In this document: positions 9,207 to 17,995 of the stretch, one piece after another
Numbering within the stretch: position 1 is the stretch's first letter
Layout: every line of letters begins with the position of its first letter
NCBI GenBank assembly: GCA_018388625.1
Contig: CP074402.1
Location: 3,162,001 to 3,226,000 of the forward strand
Direction of reading: 5' to 3'
DNA length: 64,000 nucleotides
Source of the DNA: Nocardiopsis eucommiae
Lineage (GTDB): Bacteria > Actinomycetota > Actinomycetes > Streptosporangiales > Streptosporangiaceae
Notes under the pieces: model-generated
What the model saw: only the letters and a program-made list of their open reading frames with translations
Told to the model about the DNA's origin: nothing
Database searches by the model: none
Position numbers and translations under genes: made by a program

Positions 9207-10869
9207 ATGAGTACCGGAGTCGACCAGGCCGACGTCGTCGTCGTGGGGGCGGGACTGGCCGGACTGGCCGCCACGGCGGAACTGGCCGACGCCGGGAAGC
9301 GGGTGATCCTGCTCGACCAGGAGCCCGAGCAGTCGCTCGGCGGACAGGCCCACTGGTCGTTCGGCGGACTGTTCTTCGTCGACTCCCCCGAACAGCGGCG
9401 CATGGGCATCCGGGACTCCAAGGAGCTGGCCCTCCAGGACTGGATGGGGACCGCCGCCTTCGACCGCCCCGAGGACGCGTGGCCCCGCAGATGGGCCGAG
9501 GCCTACGTGGACTTCGCCGCCGGGGAGAAGTACTCGTGGCTGCGCCAGCAGGGTCTCAAGGTGTTCCCGCTGGTGGGCTGGGCTGAGCGCGGCGGCTACC
9601 TCGCGGACGGGCACGGCAACTCGGTACCGCGTTTCCACATCACCTGGGGCACCGGACCGGGCGTGGTCGAGCCCTTCGAGCGCCGGGTCCGCGCCGCCGC
9701 CGAGCGCGGCCTGGTCTCCCTGCGCTTCCGTCACCGGGTGGACGAACTGGTCGTGACCGACGGAACCGTCACCGGAGTGCGCGGCGCGGTGCTGGCCCCC
9801 AGCGACGTCGCACGGGGACGGGCCAGCAGCCGCGACTCCGTCGGCGAGTTCGAGATCGGCGCACAGGCCGTCATCGTGACCGCCGGGGGGATCGGCGCCA
9901 ACCACGACCTCGTGCGCCGGAACTGGCCGGAGCGGCTGGGCACCGCGCCCCGGCACATGCTGTCGGGGGTGCCCGCCCACGTGGACGGGCGCATGCTCGG
10001 CATCACCGAGGAGGCGGGCGGCGAGATCATCAACCGGGACCGGATGTGGCACTACACGGAGGGCATCCAGAACTGGGACCCGGTCTGGGCGGGTCACGGC
10101 ATCCGCATCCTGCCCGGACCGTCGTCGCTGTGGCTGGACGCGACCGGCCGACGGCTGCCCGCCCCGTACTTCCCCGGGTTCGACACGCTGGGCACGCTGG
10201 ACCACATCATGCGGAGCGGCCACGAGTACACGTGGTTCGTGCTGTCGCAGAAGATCATCGAGAAGGAGTTCGGGCTCTCGGGCTCCGAGCAGAACCCCGA
10301 CCTGACCGGCAGGGACGTCAAGCTGGTCCTCCAGCGGGTGCTCCCCGGAGCCCCGGGCCCGGTGGAGGCCTTCAAGCAGAACGGGGCCGACTTCGTGGTC
10401 GCGGACCGGCTGCCCGAGCTGATCCGGAAGATGCGGGAGGTCGCGGGCGACGACGTCCTCGACGCCGAGACGGTGACCCGCGAGGTGGTGGCCCGCGACC
10501 GGGAGATGGTCAACACCTTCACCAAGGACCTCCAGGTCATGGCGATCCACGGCGCCCGCCACTACCGCGGGGACCGGCTCGCCCGCGTGGCCAGACCGCA
10601 CCAGATCCTCGACCCCAAGGCCGGACCGCTGATCGCGGTGCGCCTGCACGTCCTCACCCGCAAGACCCTCGGCGGCCTGCACACCGACCTGGACGCCCGC
10701 GTGCTCCGGGAGACGGCACGCCGCTGCCCGGGGTGTACGCGGCCGGTGAGGTGGCGGGGTTCGGCGGCGGCGGCGTGCACGGCTACCGGTCCCTGGAGGG
10801 CACCTTCCTGGGGGCTGTCTCTTCTCCGGCCGCACGGCGGGCAGGGCCGCCGCGGCCGCCCTGGGCTAG
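9207..10869 (+). CDS. FAD-binding dehydrogenase, KstD/fumarate-reductase flavoprotein type (two apparent frameshifts)
   Basis: Repaired length 554 residues. The Rossmann dinucleotide site is VVVVGAGLAGLAATAELADA followed by a basic residue and ILLDQEPE; GGQAHWSFGGLFFVDSP and HGNSVPRFHITWGTGPGVVE are typical of the conserved actinobacterial FAD-binding dehydrogenase group related to 3-ketosteroid dehydrogenases. The C-terminal FAD motif GVYAAGEVAGFGGGG is read only after repair of GGG at 10708-10710, and the last segment (FLGGCLFSGRTAGRAA) after repair of the G run 10810-10814. ATG 9207 has AAGGAG 7 bp upstream. The substrate is unknown; it probably catalyses dehydrogenation or ene-reduction. 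Confidence 0.88.
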
Positions 10870-11036
10870 GTCGGGACGAGGGGGCGGGCGCGGCGAGCCG
10901 TACCCACCCCCTCCGTTCCTTTCCGGGCACACCGGAGAAGCGAATGATGTGGTCACTTACTCGCGAATCTGGCGATTCCCGCCCTGAGTGACCAAGGGTT
11001 CCGACACGCTGGTCTCCATGCGACCAAGGAGGCATC

Positions 11037-11696
11037 ATGAGTGTCATGACTACCGGCGACACGGACCTGGAACCGACACGGCTCACTGTGGACGACCTGC
11101 AACGCACGCCGGACGATGGACGGCGGTACGAGCTGGTCGACGGGAGGCTTGACGTGTCCCCCGCCCCCGCCAGCTTTCACACACTGGTCACCGGCCGCCT
11201 GACGGCGCACCTCAGCAACTGCGCTCCCACGGGTCTCATGATCATGGACGGCCCCGGCATCACCCTCAACGCACAGCGGACACGGCACCGCATCCCCGAC
11301 GTCGCCGTGATCCGCAACGAGGATTTCCAGATGCCGTACACGACCCGGCCTCCGCTCCTCGCGGTGGAGGTGGTGTCCCCGGAGAGCGTCCTGCGGGACC
11401 ACCACACCAAGAAGCACGAGTACGCCGCCTTCGGGATCCCCTCGTACTGGCTGATCACCCCCGACCCGGACGACCCGAGCATCATCGAGTTGCAGCTCAA
11501 GGACGGTGAGTACACGGAGGTGGCGGCGGCCTTCGGGAAGGACGTGCTCGACACCGACCTGCCGTTCCCCGTGCGCATCGCACCGCAGTGGCTGCTGCGC
11601 CTGGACGGAGACTGGCGGGAACACGTGGGAGGACCGAAGGAGGCGGATGAGACGCGCGCGGAGCAGGAGACGGAGAAGCCGGAGAACGACGCCTAG
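11037..11696 (+). CDS. Uma2-family (DUF820) putative restriction-like endonuclease
   Basis: 219 residues with the PD-(D/E)XK-like core of Uma2 proteins: RYELVDGRL near residue 28, the PDVAVI strand, LLAVEVVSPES carrying the acidic catalytic residues, and KKHEYAAFGIPSYWLI with the lysine. An AAGGAGG site lies 5 bp before ATG 11037, which decides the start over the second ATG at 11046. The C-terminal 25 residues are Glu/Lys/Arg-rich. Uma2 proteins are abundant in actinomycetes and cyanobacteria; their biological role is not established and nuclease activity is inferred from the fold. It stands alone, followed by a strong terminator. Confidence 0.85.
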   Translation: MSVMTTGDTDLEPTRLTVDDLQRTPDDGRRYELVDGRLDVSPAPASFHTLVTGRLTAHLSNCAPTGLMIMDGPGITLNAQRTRHRIPDVAVIRNEDFQMPYTTRPPLLAVEVVSPESVLRDHHTKKHEYAAFGIPSYWLITPDPDDPSIIELQLKDGEYTEVAAAFGKDVLDTDLPFPVRIAPQWLLRLDGDWREHVGGPKEADETRAEQETEKPENDA

Positions 11697-11718
11697 ACGC
11701 CCGCCCCACGACAACAGA

Positions 11719-11749
11719 GGAGCCGGGTGCCCGTCGGGCACCCGGCTCC
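11719..11749. terminator. Bidirectional hairpin terminator
   Basis: Arms 11719-11732 and 11736-11749 (GGAGCCGGGTGCCC and its complement) are perfect over 14 bp with a 3-nt loop. The hairpin fills the 54-bp gap between the converging Uma2 gene and the ribbon-helix-helix gene, so it should serve both. Confidence 0.85.
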
Positions 11750-11750
11750 G

Positions 11751-12005
11751 TCATGTCCGCTCCGTCCCCGTTTCCGGATCCTTCGGACCCTCGGGGACCT
11801 CGGGGTCGGAGGCACCCTTGCGCGGGCGCCCCCTGCGGGGGATGTCCTTGGCCTCCCTGGGCATCCGGCCCGCCTCGTCCAGGGCACGGCGCAGGAGGAA
11901 CTCGATCTGGGCGTTGGTGCTGCGGAGCTCGTTCCCGGCCCAGCGCGCGAGCGCGTCGTGGACGGCGGGGTCGAGCCGCAGCAGCACCTTCTTGCGCTCG
12001 GGCAC
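11751..12005 (-). CDS. Arc/CopG-like ribbon-helix-helix protein
   Basis: 84 residues. The first 50 form a ribbon-helix-helix DNA-binding fold: KKVLLRLDPAVHDALARWA as beta-strand and first helix, then LRSTNAQIEFLLRRALDEAG, much like Arc or antitoxin domains. The tail is basic then acidic (RRGRPRKGASD...). It lies 16 bp downstream of the SPFH gene on the same strand and is almost certainly co-transcribed. SPFH genes followed by a small Arc-like gene recur in actinomycetes; it may bind the GTGATATCAC palindrome upstream of the pair. No toxin gene is adjacent, so a toxin-antitoxin role is not supported. Confidence 0.82.
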   Translation of the reverse strand: MPERKKVLLRLDPAVHDALARWAGNELRSTNAQIEFLLRRALDEAGRMPREAKDIPRRGRPRKGASDPEVPEGPKDPETGTERT

Positions 12006-12021
12006 GGCACCTCACCCGGAT

Positions 12022-12930
12022 CTACTGGTAGAGGGTCCCGGTGTTCACGACGGGGCTGGCGGGGCGGTCCGAGCAGAGGACCACGAGCAGGTTGCTGACC
12101 ATGGCCGCCTTGCGCTCCTCGTCCAGGTCCACGACGTCCTCGTCCGACAGGCGTTCCAGAGCGCGGTCGACCAGGGTGACGGCGCCCTCCACGATCTCGG
12201 CGCGAGCGGCGATCATGGCGCTGGCCTGCTGGCGCTGGAGCATGGCCTGGGCGATCTCCGGGGCGTAGGCCAGGTGGGTGAACCGGGACTCCACGATCTT
12301 CACGCCCGCCGCGTCGACCCGTTCGGCGACCTCCTTGGACAGCTGCTCGGTGATGGCGTCGGCGCTGTCACGCAGTGAGGGGACGGCGTCCTCGCCGTAG
12401 GAGTCGTAGGGGTACTTGCCCGCGATGTGCCGGACCGCGGCCTCGGTCTGGGTGGAGACGAACTGGATGAAGTCGTCCACCTCGAAGGAGGCGCGCGCGG
12501 TGTCCTCCACCTGCCAGACGACGACGGCGGCGATCTCGATGGGGCTGCCCGAGGCGTCGTTGACCTTCATGACGGAGGTCTCGTGGTTGCGGATGCGCGT
12601 GGAGATCGCGTTGCGCACCGTCAGCGGGTTGACCCAGCGCAGGCCGTCGGTGCGGATGGTCCCGACGTAACGGCCGAAGAACTGGACGACCTGGGCCTCG
12701 TTGGGCGCGACCATCGTCAGGCCGATGGCCAGGACGACGCCCACGGCGGCGATCACGACGCCGACGGCGATCAGTGACCCGTGCAGGCCGAGGAGGGGCA
12801 GGGCGGCGATCCCGGCTCCGCCGAGGAACAGCACGACCGAGACGACGAACATGGGGATGCCGCCGGACCCGAAGGCCTCACGTTCCCGGTACTGCGGTGC
12901 TGGCCTGACGACACTGGACGTCTCGCTCAT
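12022..12930 (-). CDS. SPFH/Band-7 domain membrane protein
   Basis: 302 residues. Two adjacent N-terminal membrane helices ([19 protein letters not shown] and [19 protein letters not shown]) are followed by an SPFH domain: [51 protein letters not shown], and a helical stretch [19 protein letters not shown]. The last 60 residues form an amphipathic acidic region. SPFH proteins form large membrane-associated ring assemblies linked to membrane microdomains and protein quality control. The ATG at 12930 follows GGAAGG at about 9 bp. It forms a two-gene unit with the Arc-like protein and is preceded by a palindromic operator. Confidence 0.88.
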   Translation of the reverse strand: MSETSSVVRPAPQYREREAFGSGGIPMFVVSVVLFLGGAGIAALPLLGLHGSLIAVGVVIAAVGVVLAIGLTMVAPNEAQVVQFFGRYVGTIRTDGLRWVNPLTVRNAISTRIRNHETSVMKVNDASGSPIEIAAVVVWQVEDTARASFEVDDFIQFVSTQTEAAVRHIAGKYPYDSYGEDAVPSLRDSADAITEQLSKEVAERVDAAGVKIVESRFTHLAYAPEIAQAMLQRQQASAMIAARAEIVEGAVTLVDRALERLSDEDVVDLDEERKAAMVSNLLVVLCSDRPASPVVNTGTLYQ

Positions 12931-12989
12931 CCGTCGACCTTCCCTTCCTTCGTGGTGCGTTCCTCGTGTGATGACTCGAGCATAGCATT

Positions 12990-12999
12990 GTGATATCAC
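12990..12999. promoter_or_regulatory. GTGATATCAC palindrome upstream of the SPFH gene
   Basis: A perfect 10-bp palindrome inside the AT-rich stretch 12985-13008, located 60 bp upstream of the SPFH ATG and 52 bp upstream of the divergent PH-domain gene. AT-rich DNA of this kind is rare in the window. It is a good operator candidate; the co-transcribed ribbon-helix-helix protein is a plausible ligand. Confidence 0.55.
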
Positions 13000-13050
13000 T
13001 TTTAATGGACGGCCTCCCCGGGGCCCTGACTGAGAGGAGACGTGGACGCG

Positions 13051-13548
13051 ATGAGCACCGACGCTCTGCGCCTGCGACCGCCGCACCACCGCGTGGACCG
13101 GCGCGCCGTCTGGTGGTGGACGACCCGCTCCCTCGCGGTGACGGTGACGCTCACCGTCATCGCGGTCGTTCCGGCGCTGATCTGGGAGCCGGTGCGCTTC
13201 TGGTTCCTGGTCGCCGCCGGGGTCGTCGGCGGGATCGGGCTGCTGGTCACGATCGTCATGCCGCAGTGGCGGTTCCGGGTGCACCGCTGGGAGGTCACCG
13301 ACACCGCCGTCTACACCTCCAGCGGGTGGATCTGGCAGGAGTGGCGGGTGGCCCCGATGTCCCGCGTCCAGACCGTGGACACCGCACGCGGCCCGCTTCA
13401 GAGGGCCTTCGGGCTGTCGAGCGTGACCGTCACGACCGCCTCGGCCGCCGGGCCGATCGAGATCAGCGGCCTGGACCACGAACTGGCGACCCGGGTGGCC
13501 GACCAGCTCACCGACAGCACCCAGGCGATTCCGGGGGACGCGACATGA
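13051..13548 (+). CDS. Bacterial PH-domain membrane protein (YdbS-like)
   Basis: 165 residues: two membrane helices (LAVTVTLTVIAVVPALIW and FWFLVAAGVVGGIGLLVTIV) followed by a bacterial PH domain with WRFRVHRWEVTDTAVYTSSG, VAPMSRVQTVDTARGPLQR and FGLSSVTVTTAS. This is the YdbS half of the YdbS-YdbT pair known in Bacillus, linked there to resistance to an antimicrobial peptide. GAGAGGA lies 12 bp before ATG 13051, while the GTG at 13042 would sit only 3 bp after it, so I prefer ATG. Its stop overlaps the next start by ATGA, showing translational coupling. Confidence 0.87.
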   Translation: MSTDALRLRPPHHRVDRRAVWWWTTRSLAVTVTLTVIAVVPALIWEPVRFWFLVAAGVVGGIGLLVTIVMPQWRFRVHRWEVTDTAVYTSSGWIWQEWRVAPMSRVQTVDTARGPLQRAFGLSSVTVTTASAAGPIEISGLDHELATRVADQLTDSTQAIPGDAT

Positions 13549-15358
13549 CCTCCCATGACGACCACCGCCCCGAGGAGACCCCTCCCGTGGAGCACGCCCA
13601 CGACGGACCGGGACCGGCGCCCGCCCAACCGCCCGTGGAGGGCGCCACACCCGTCACGGAGGGCGCCGAGGACGGCTGGGAGGGCCTGAGCCCGCTCAGC
13701 GTGTGGGCCTCGGCGGTCATCGTCTCCGTGTTCCTGGTCCCCGCAGCCGTCGTGGGCACCGTCGTCCTGCTCGTCGTGGGACTGCCGTGGTGGGCGCTGG
13801 TACCGGTCCCGGCCACCCTGGCCTTCGTGGCCCTGTTGACCTACCTGGAGATGCTGCGGCTGCGCGCCGTGCGCTACCGGGTCACCGCCGAGCGTATGGA
13901 GATGCGTTCGGGCGTCATCGCCAAGGCCTACCGTTCCATCCCGCGTGAGCGCGTGCGCACCGTGGACGTGGCCGCTCCCCTCTACACCCGGATCTTCGGC
14001 CTGTGCTCGGTGACCGTCGGCACGGGCGAGTCCGCCGGTTCCGGCGGCGGCGACCAGCTCAAGCTGGAGTACGTGACCGCGGACCAGGGAGAACGGCTCC
14101 GCCGGGAACTCCTGCGCCGCACCGCGCCCGGCGCGGGCTCGGCGGGCGTCCCCGAGGGCTCCGGGAGCGGCTCGGAGGAGGCTCCGGACGGGGAGGAGAC
14201 GGAACTGGCCCGGCTGAACCCGCGCTGGTTCGCCTACGCCCCCGCCACCTCGGCCACCTTCGGCATCGGTCTCGGTGTGATCGCCGCGCTGGTCGGCATC
14301 AACGCCCAGAGCGGAGGCCACGGGTGGAGGTGGATCTCGGAACGGGCCGACCTGCCCAGCGCGGAGGCGATGTCCAGCTTCGTGATGGCGCGACTGCTGC
14401 TGGTCGTCCCCGGCGTGCTGCTGGCGCTGCTGGTGTCGGGGGTGGCGGTCCTGCTCCTGATCGCCGTGGAGACCTGGTGGGACTACCGGCTCGTCCGCGA
14501 GTCCGACGGTACGGTGCGGCTGCGGAGGGGCCTGCTGACCAGTGTCTCGCTGTCAGTGGAGGGCCGACGCCTCAACGGCGTGGTGCTGCACGAGCCGTTC
14601 GTCCTGAGGACCGTGGGGGTGCCTCCGTGCGCGCGGTGGCCACGGGGCTGGCCGCCGGTGACGCGGAGAAGTCGGAGGCCAAGAGCCGCCTGTCCCCGGC
14701 CATGCCAAGGAAACGGGCGCGTGAGCTGGGCGCCGCCCTGATGAAGGGGCCTTCCTCGGCGTTGGACGTGCCGCTGGCCCGCCACCCGAAGGCTGCCCTG
14801 CGCCGCCGGTTCACCCGGGCGACGGTGTGTTCACTGGTGGCGCTGGCCCTGGCCGGCGGACTCGCCTGGCTCCACCAGGTGGCCACCGAGGCGTGGTGGG
14901 ACGTCCTGCGGACGGCGGAGGAACAGTTCCTGCCGTTCTCGCTGGCGACCCCGGCCGTGGAGGCCACCCCCGGCTGGGGCTGGTTCGCGGTGGCGCTGCT
15001 GTTCGCGGCGGTGGCGTTCTGGTACGCGGTCGGTTCGTACCGGGGCCTCGGCCACGGCCTGCACCCGGAGTACCTGGTGGTGCGCAAGGGGATGGCCTCC
15101 CGTGACACCGTCACGTTGGAGCGGGACGCGGTGATCGGCTGGCGGGTCACGCGGTCGCCGTTCCAGCGTCGTCTCGGTCTGGCCGACGTGGCGGCGACCA
15201 CCGCCTCCGGCGAGGGGATGTACGCGGCCCTGGACGTGGGTCTGGGCCAGGGCCTGGGCTGGGCCGACGAGGCCGTTCCCGATCTTCTGGCGCCCTTCCT
15301 GGTGCGCACGGAGGGCGACGGCGGGGAGCGCGGGGCCGCGACCTCCGTGCTGCCCTAG
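13545..15358 (+). CDS. Bacterial PH-domain membrane protein (YdbT-like; one apparent frameshift)
   Basis: Repaired length 604 residues. After a Pro/Glu-rich 50-residue N-terminus come membrane helices (VWASAVIVSVFLVPAAVVG, ALVPVPATLAFVALLTYL), a first PH domain (RYRVTAERMEMRSGVIAKAY, RIFGLCSVTVGTG), a second helix pair with PH domain (VVPGVLLALLVSGVAVLLLI, LRRGLLTSVSLSVEGRRL) and a third (EYLVVRKGMASRDTVTLERD, GLADVAATTASGEG). Three PH copies are normal for YdbT. The frame breaks at the G run 14615-14619; one G joins FVLRTVG to GASVRAVATGLAAGDAEK. Coupled to the preceding YdbS-like gene by an ATGA overlap; the two probably form one membrane complex. Confidence 0.87.
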
Positions 15359-15491
15359 CGGCACGCGGCGCGGATCCGCCGCCACCGTACGGGACCGTGG
15401 CCCGGTGCCCCACTTCCCCGGGGCGCCGGGACACGGTCGTCTCCGCTCACGTGCCGGATTCCGGGCACGGTCGCGCCCGGTGCTCGGCGGT

Positions 15492-15905
15492 TCAGGGCAC
15501 GGGGTTGTCGAAGATGGGTTCGCCGTCGACGCGCAGGCCGCTGGTGTGGGTGAGCGCCATCTCCACCATGGGGTAGACCTCGAAGAGCCGCCGCATCCCG
15601 AGGGCCGCCAGCACCCGTTCGGCGATGGGCGCGGGTTCGGCCAGGACCACGTGTCTGCCCTGCCCGGTCAGGACCTGGTAGACGGCGACCAGGGCGCGCA
15701 CTCCACTGGCGTCGAAGAAGCCGAGGCCGGACATGTCCACGACCAGACAGTCGCACCGTGAGGCCTCCGCGGCCTGGAGCAGCCGCTCCCGAAGGTGTTC
15801 GGCGGTGGCCAGGTCCACCTCACCGTGGACGCGCACCACCGTCACTCCCGTGCAGGGAAAACGTTCCTGGGCCGAGAACGGGCCATCCTTCGCCACTCGG
15901 GCCAC
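15492..15905 (-). CDS. STAS-domain anti-sigma factor antagonist
   Basis: 137 residues, a single STAS domain of the SpoIIAA/RsbV class: VTVVRVHGEVDLATAEHLRE, then CLVVDMSGLGFFDASGVRAL, where the serine of DASG is the usual phosphorylation site of the partner-switching cycle, and VVLAEPAPIAERVLAALGM. It would bind an anti-sigma kinase when unphosphorylated and so free a sigma factor. No kinase, phosphatase or sigma gene is next to it, so its partners are encoded elsewhere. It converges with the YdbT-like gene (133 bp between stops). ATG at 15905. Confidence 0.9.
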   Translation of the reverse strand: MARVAKDGPFSAQERFPCTGVTVVRVHGEVDLATAEHLRERLLQAAEASRCDCLVVDMSGLGFFDASGVRALVAVYQVLTGQGRHVVLAEPAPIAERVLAALGMRRLFEVYPMVEMALTHTSGLRVDGEPIFDNPVP

Positions 15906-16305
15906 CTCTCACCGGACGTAACCTTTCCACTACGCAACCGCGTACGAGATCGTAACCTCTTCAGGGATCTTCTGGGAGGGTTTCCATGAGAAAATCCACC
16001 GGAATCTCGCTGATATGACCCCACCGTCACCCCGGTGTCACCGACTCCCGGGTTTGACCTCGTCGTCGCGCGGGCCCCGGTTCCACAGGACCCCCATTCC
16101 TTTCTCTCGGACACTCCCGATCCGACCCCCGCACCGTGCTTTCCTCGCCTTCGTGCGGTAAAAGCGGTACTTGGACACCCGTGTGTCGGCCGGTGGCTCC
16201 GTTCCCCCTGGGGAACGGGCCCCGACCGCCCTCATGGACACGAAGAGAGCGAAGGGAGGGAGCGGCACGCGGCTGCCCCCGGGCAGTGCGGCGACCGCGA
16301 CCCCG
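15906..16305. other. 400-bp intergenic region with repeats and a possible 10-codon ORF
   Basis: Contains divergent promoters of the STAS gene and the NUDIX-like gene. CGTAACCT is directly repeated at 15917-15924 and 15951-15958. A ten-codon frame MRKSTGISLI (15986-16018) follows GGGAGG at ideal spacing. DNA around 15910-16020 is clearly less GC-rich than the rest. No longer gene is supported. Confidence 0.5.
15986..16018 (+). CDS. Possible ten-residue leader peptide
   Basis: ATG at 15986 through TGA at 16016-16018 encodes MRKSTGISLI. The upstream GGGAGG (15974-15979) is one of the better ribosome sites in the area. It lies 290 bp before the NUDIX-like gene. It could be chance; I list it because site and context match short regulatory ORFs. 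Confidence 0.25.
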   Translation: MRKSTGISLI

Positions 16306-16842
16306 ATGACCGAAACCGCTGACACCCAGCCCGGATGGTTCTCCTCCGAGGAGCTGGAGAGCGTCCGCGCCAGCATGCCCGTGCTCTACGTCCAGGCGGT
16401 GCCCGTTCGGGTGGACGAGTCCGGGTCGGTGACCCACGTGGGACTACTGATGCGCGCCGACCCCGACGGCAGCTTCAACCGTTCGGTGGTCTCCGGGCGG
16501 GTTCTCTACCACGAGCGGGTGCGGGACGCGCTCCTGCGCCATCTGGAGAAGGATCTGGGGCCGGTCGCCCTGCCGCGCATCCCCAGTTCACCGCAGCCGT
16601 TCACCGTCGCGGAGTACTTCCCCACGCCCGGTGTCACTCCGTTCCACGACCCCCGCCAGCACGCGGTGGCCATGGCCTACGTGGTACCGGTGAGCGGTGA
16701 CTGCCAGCCCCGCCAGGACGCCCTCGACCTGGTGTGGTTCACCCCCGAGGAGGCCACCAGCCCGCAGGTGCGGGAGGAGATGCCGGGCGGCCAGGGCGTC
16801 CTGGTACGCCAGGCACTCGCCCACGTCGGGCACGCGCCGTGA
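16306..16842 (+). CDS. NUDIX-like protein (DUF4916 type)
   Basis: 178 residues from ATG 16306. The sequence QPGWFSSEELESVRASMPVL then VQAVPVRVDESGSVTHVGLL and GRVLYHERVRDALLRHLEKD matches the actinobacterial NUDIX-fold group annotated as DUF4916. A classical NUDIX box with REXXEE is not evident, so hydrolase activity is uncertain. Alternative in-frame ATGs at 16234 and 16171 would add a low-complexity N-terminus, and no start has a clear ribosome site. The window's G/C-biased codon use holds from about 16306 onward, which supports the short form. A terminator follows at 16880-16915. Confidence 0.75.
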   Translation: MTETADTQPGWFSSEELESVRASMPVLYVQAVPVRVDESGSVTHVGLLMRADPDGSFNRSVVSGRVLYHERVRDALLRHLEKDLGPVALPRIPSSPQPFTVAEYFPTPGVTPFHDPRQHAVAMAYVVPVSGDCQPRQDALDLVWFTPEEATSPQVREEMPGGQGVLVRQALAHVGHAP

Positions 16843-16879
16843 CGGTCCCCGCCACCGCGACGCGGGCCTGAGCGCGGGC

Positions 16880-16915
16880 CCCGGACCCCGGTCCCTCACG
16901 GGCCCGGGGTCCGGG
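16880..16915 (+). terminator. Hairpin terminator
   Basis: CCCGGACCCCG at 16880-16890 pairs exactly with CGGGGTCCGGG at 16905-16915 across a 14-nt loop that can pair further. It lies between the NUDIX-like gene and the P-loop kinase gene. Confidence 0.65.
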
Positions 16916-16964
16916 ATCCCCTTCACGTGCGAGGCGACTCCGAATCTCCTACGGCGAGTGGGTC

Positions 16965-16970
16965 TAGGCT
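16965..16970 (+). promoter_or_regulatory. -10 box giving a leaderless message
   Basis: TAGGCT fits the actinobacterial TANNNT consensus; its end is 7 bp before the ATG at 16978, so transcription would start at or next to the start codon. No clear -35 is seen. Confidence 0.5.
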
Positions 16971-16977
16971 GGAGGCC

Positions 16978-17661
16978 ATGCTCGCTTCCCTCGTCACCGA
17001 CGTGCTCGCCCTCGTCCCCGAGGACCCACCCGTGGGTCCCCCACGTGTGATCCTCGGACTGACCGGCGCCCCCGCCGCGGGCAAGTCCACCCTGGCGCGC
17101 TACCTGGTGCACGCGGTCGACGAGCAGGCGGGGGCGGGCACCGCCGGGTACCTGCCCATGGACGGCTTCCACCTGTCCAACGCCCAGCTGGACCGGCTCG
17201 GCCGCCGGGACCGGAAGGGGGCGCCGGACACCTTCGACGCGTTCGGCTACCTGGCGATGGTGCGTCGGCTCCTGGCCGAGACCGACAACCCGGTGTACGT
17301 CCCCGACTACGACCGCAGGCTGCACGAGCCCATCGCCGCCCAGCACGTGATCGGGCCCCGCACGCGGCTGGTCGTGACCGAGGGCAACTACCTCGCCAGC
17401 GACGAGGAACCGTGGGCCGGGGTGCGCGGGCTGTTCGCGGAGCTCTGGTACGTGGAGGCCGAGGACCGGGTCCGCGAGCGACGTCTGCGCCGCCGCCAGA
17501 TGGCCGGCGGCGCGAGCGTGAGCGCCGCCCAGGAGTGGGTCGAGCGCAGCGACCGGCCCAACGGCGAACTCGTGAAGACCCTGCGGGACCACTGCACCCG
17601 GGTCGTGCGGGTGAGCGGTGTCCCGAGGCTGGGGTCGCGGGACCGCTACTCCGCGCGCTGA
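16978..17661 (+). CDS. Nucleoside/nucleotide kinase family protein
   Basis: 227 residues, P-loop kinase of the uridine kinase/pantothenate kinase class. Walker A is GLTGAPAAGKSTLAR near residue 30; YLPMDGFHLSNAQLDRLGRR is the substrate-binding segment; VPDYDRRLHEPIAAQHVI and VVTEGNYLASDEEPWAG with the acidic Walker B-like region follow, then the lid RRRQMAGG. It likely phosphorylates a nucleoside, fructose-like sugar or cofactor precursor; the group is not well characterised. GGAGG lies 2 bp before ATG 16978, and a -10 box TAGGCT (16965-16970) ends only 7 bp upstream, so the message is probably leaderless. Confidence 0.85.
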   Translation: MLASLVTDVLALVPEDPPVGPPRVILGLTGAPAAGKSTLARYLVHAVDEQAGAGTAGYLPMDGFHLSNAQLDRLGRRDRKGAPDTFDAFGYLAMVRRLLAETDNPVYVPDYDRRLHEPIAAQHVIGPRTRLVVTEGNYLASDEEPWAGVRGLFAELWYVEAEDRVRERRLRRRQMAGGASVSAAQEWVERSDRPNGELVKTLRDHCTRVVRVSGVPRLGSRDRYSAR

Positions 17662-17995
17662 CCCCTCCCGCGAGCCGGTCCCCTGGGAGGACCTCGCCGC
17701 CCGGAGGCGGGACCCGAGCGCGAGCACCAGGATCCGGTGGGTCAAGGGTCTCCTCCTCGCTACTTCGACCCACATGACGGAACCCGCGTCCCAGAACGTG
17801 ACACCGCGACCGGTGAGGCGGATCACCGGGAGGACCGGAGGGCCGTCAGGGCGGTTGATCCCGATGTGTCCGCTCGCGTGGCGGAACGTCGACCCTCGCC
17901 CCCAGCGTCCACATGTTGAGACAAAAGTTCCATATGGCGTCCACCGCGGCTAACATCCCTCCATCGACCCGCACTGACCTGGAAAGAAACTCCTC
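17662..17995. other. 334-bp intergenic region, no gene
   Basis: Between the kinase and the MHS transporter. The segment 17910-17960 is AT-rich for this window (TTGAGACAAAAGTTCCATAT) and probably holds the transporter promoter; I see no paired -35/-10 with normal spacing and no convincing inverted repeat. Confidence 0.5.

Noticed and set aside
11751..12005. Antitoxin of a toxin-antitoxin module
   Set aside because: The only co-transcribed partner is an SPFH membrane protein, not a toxin.
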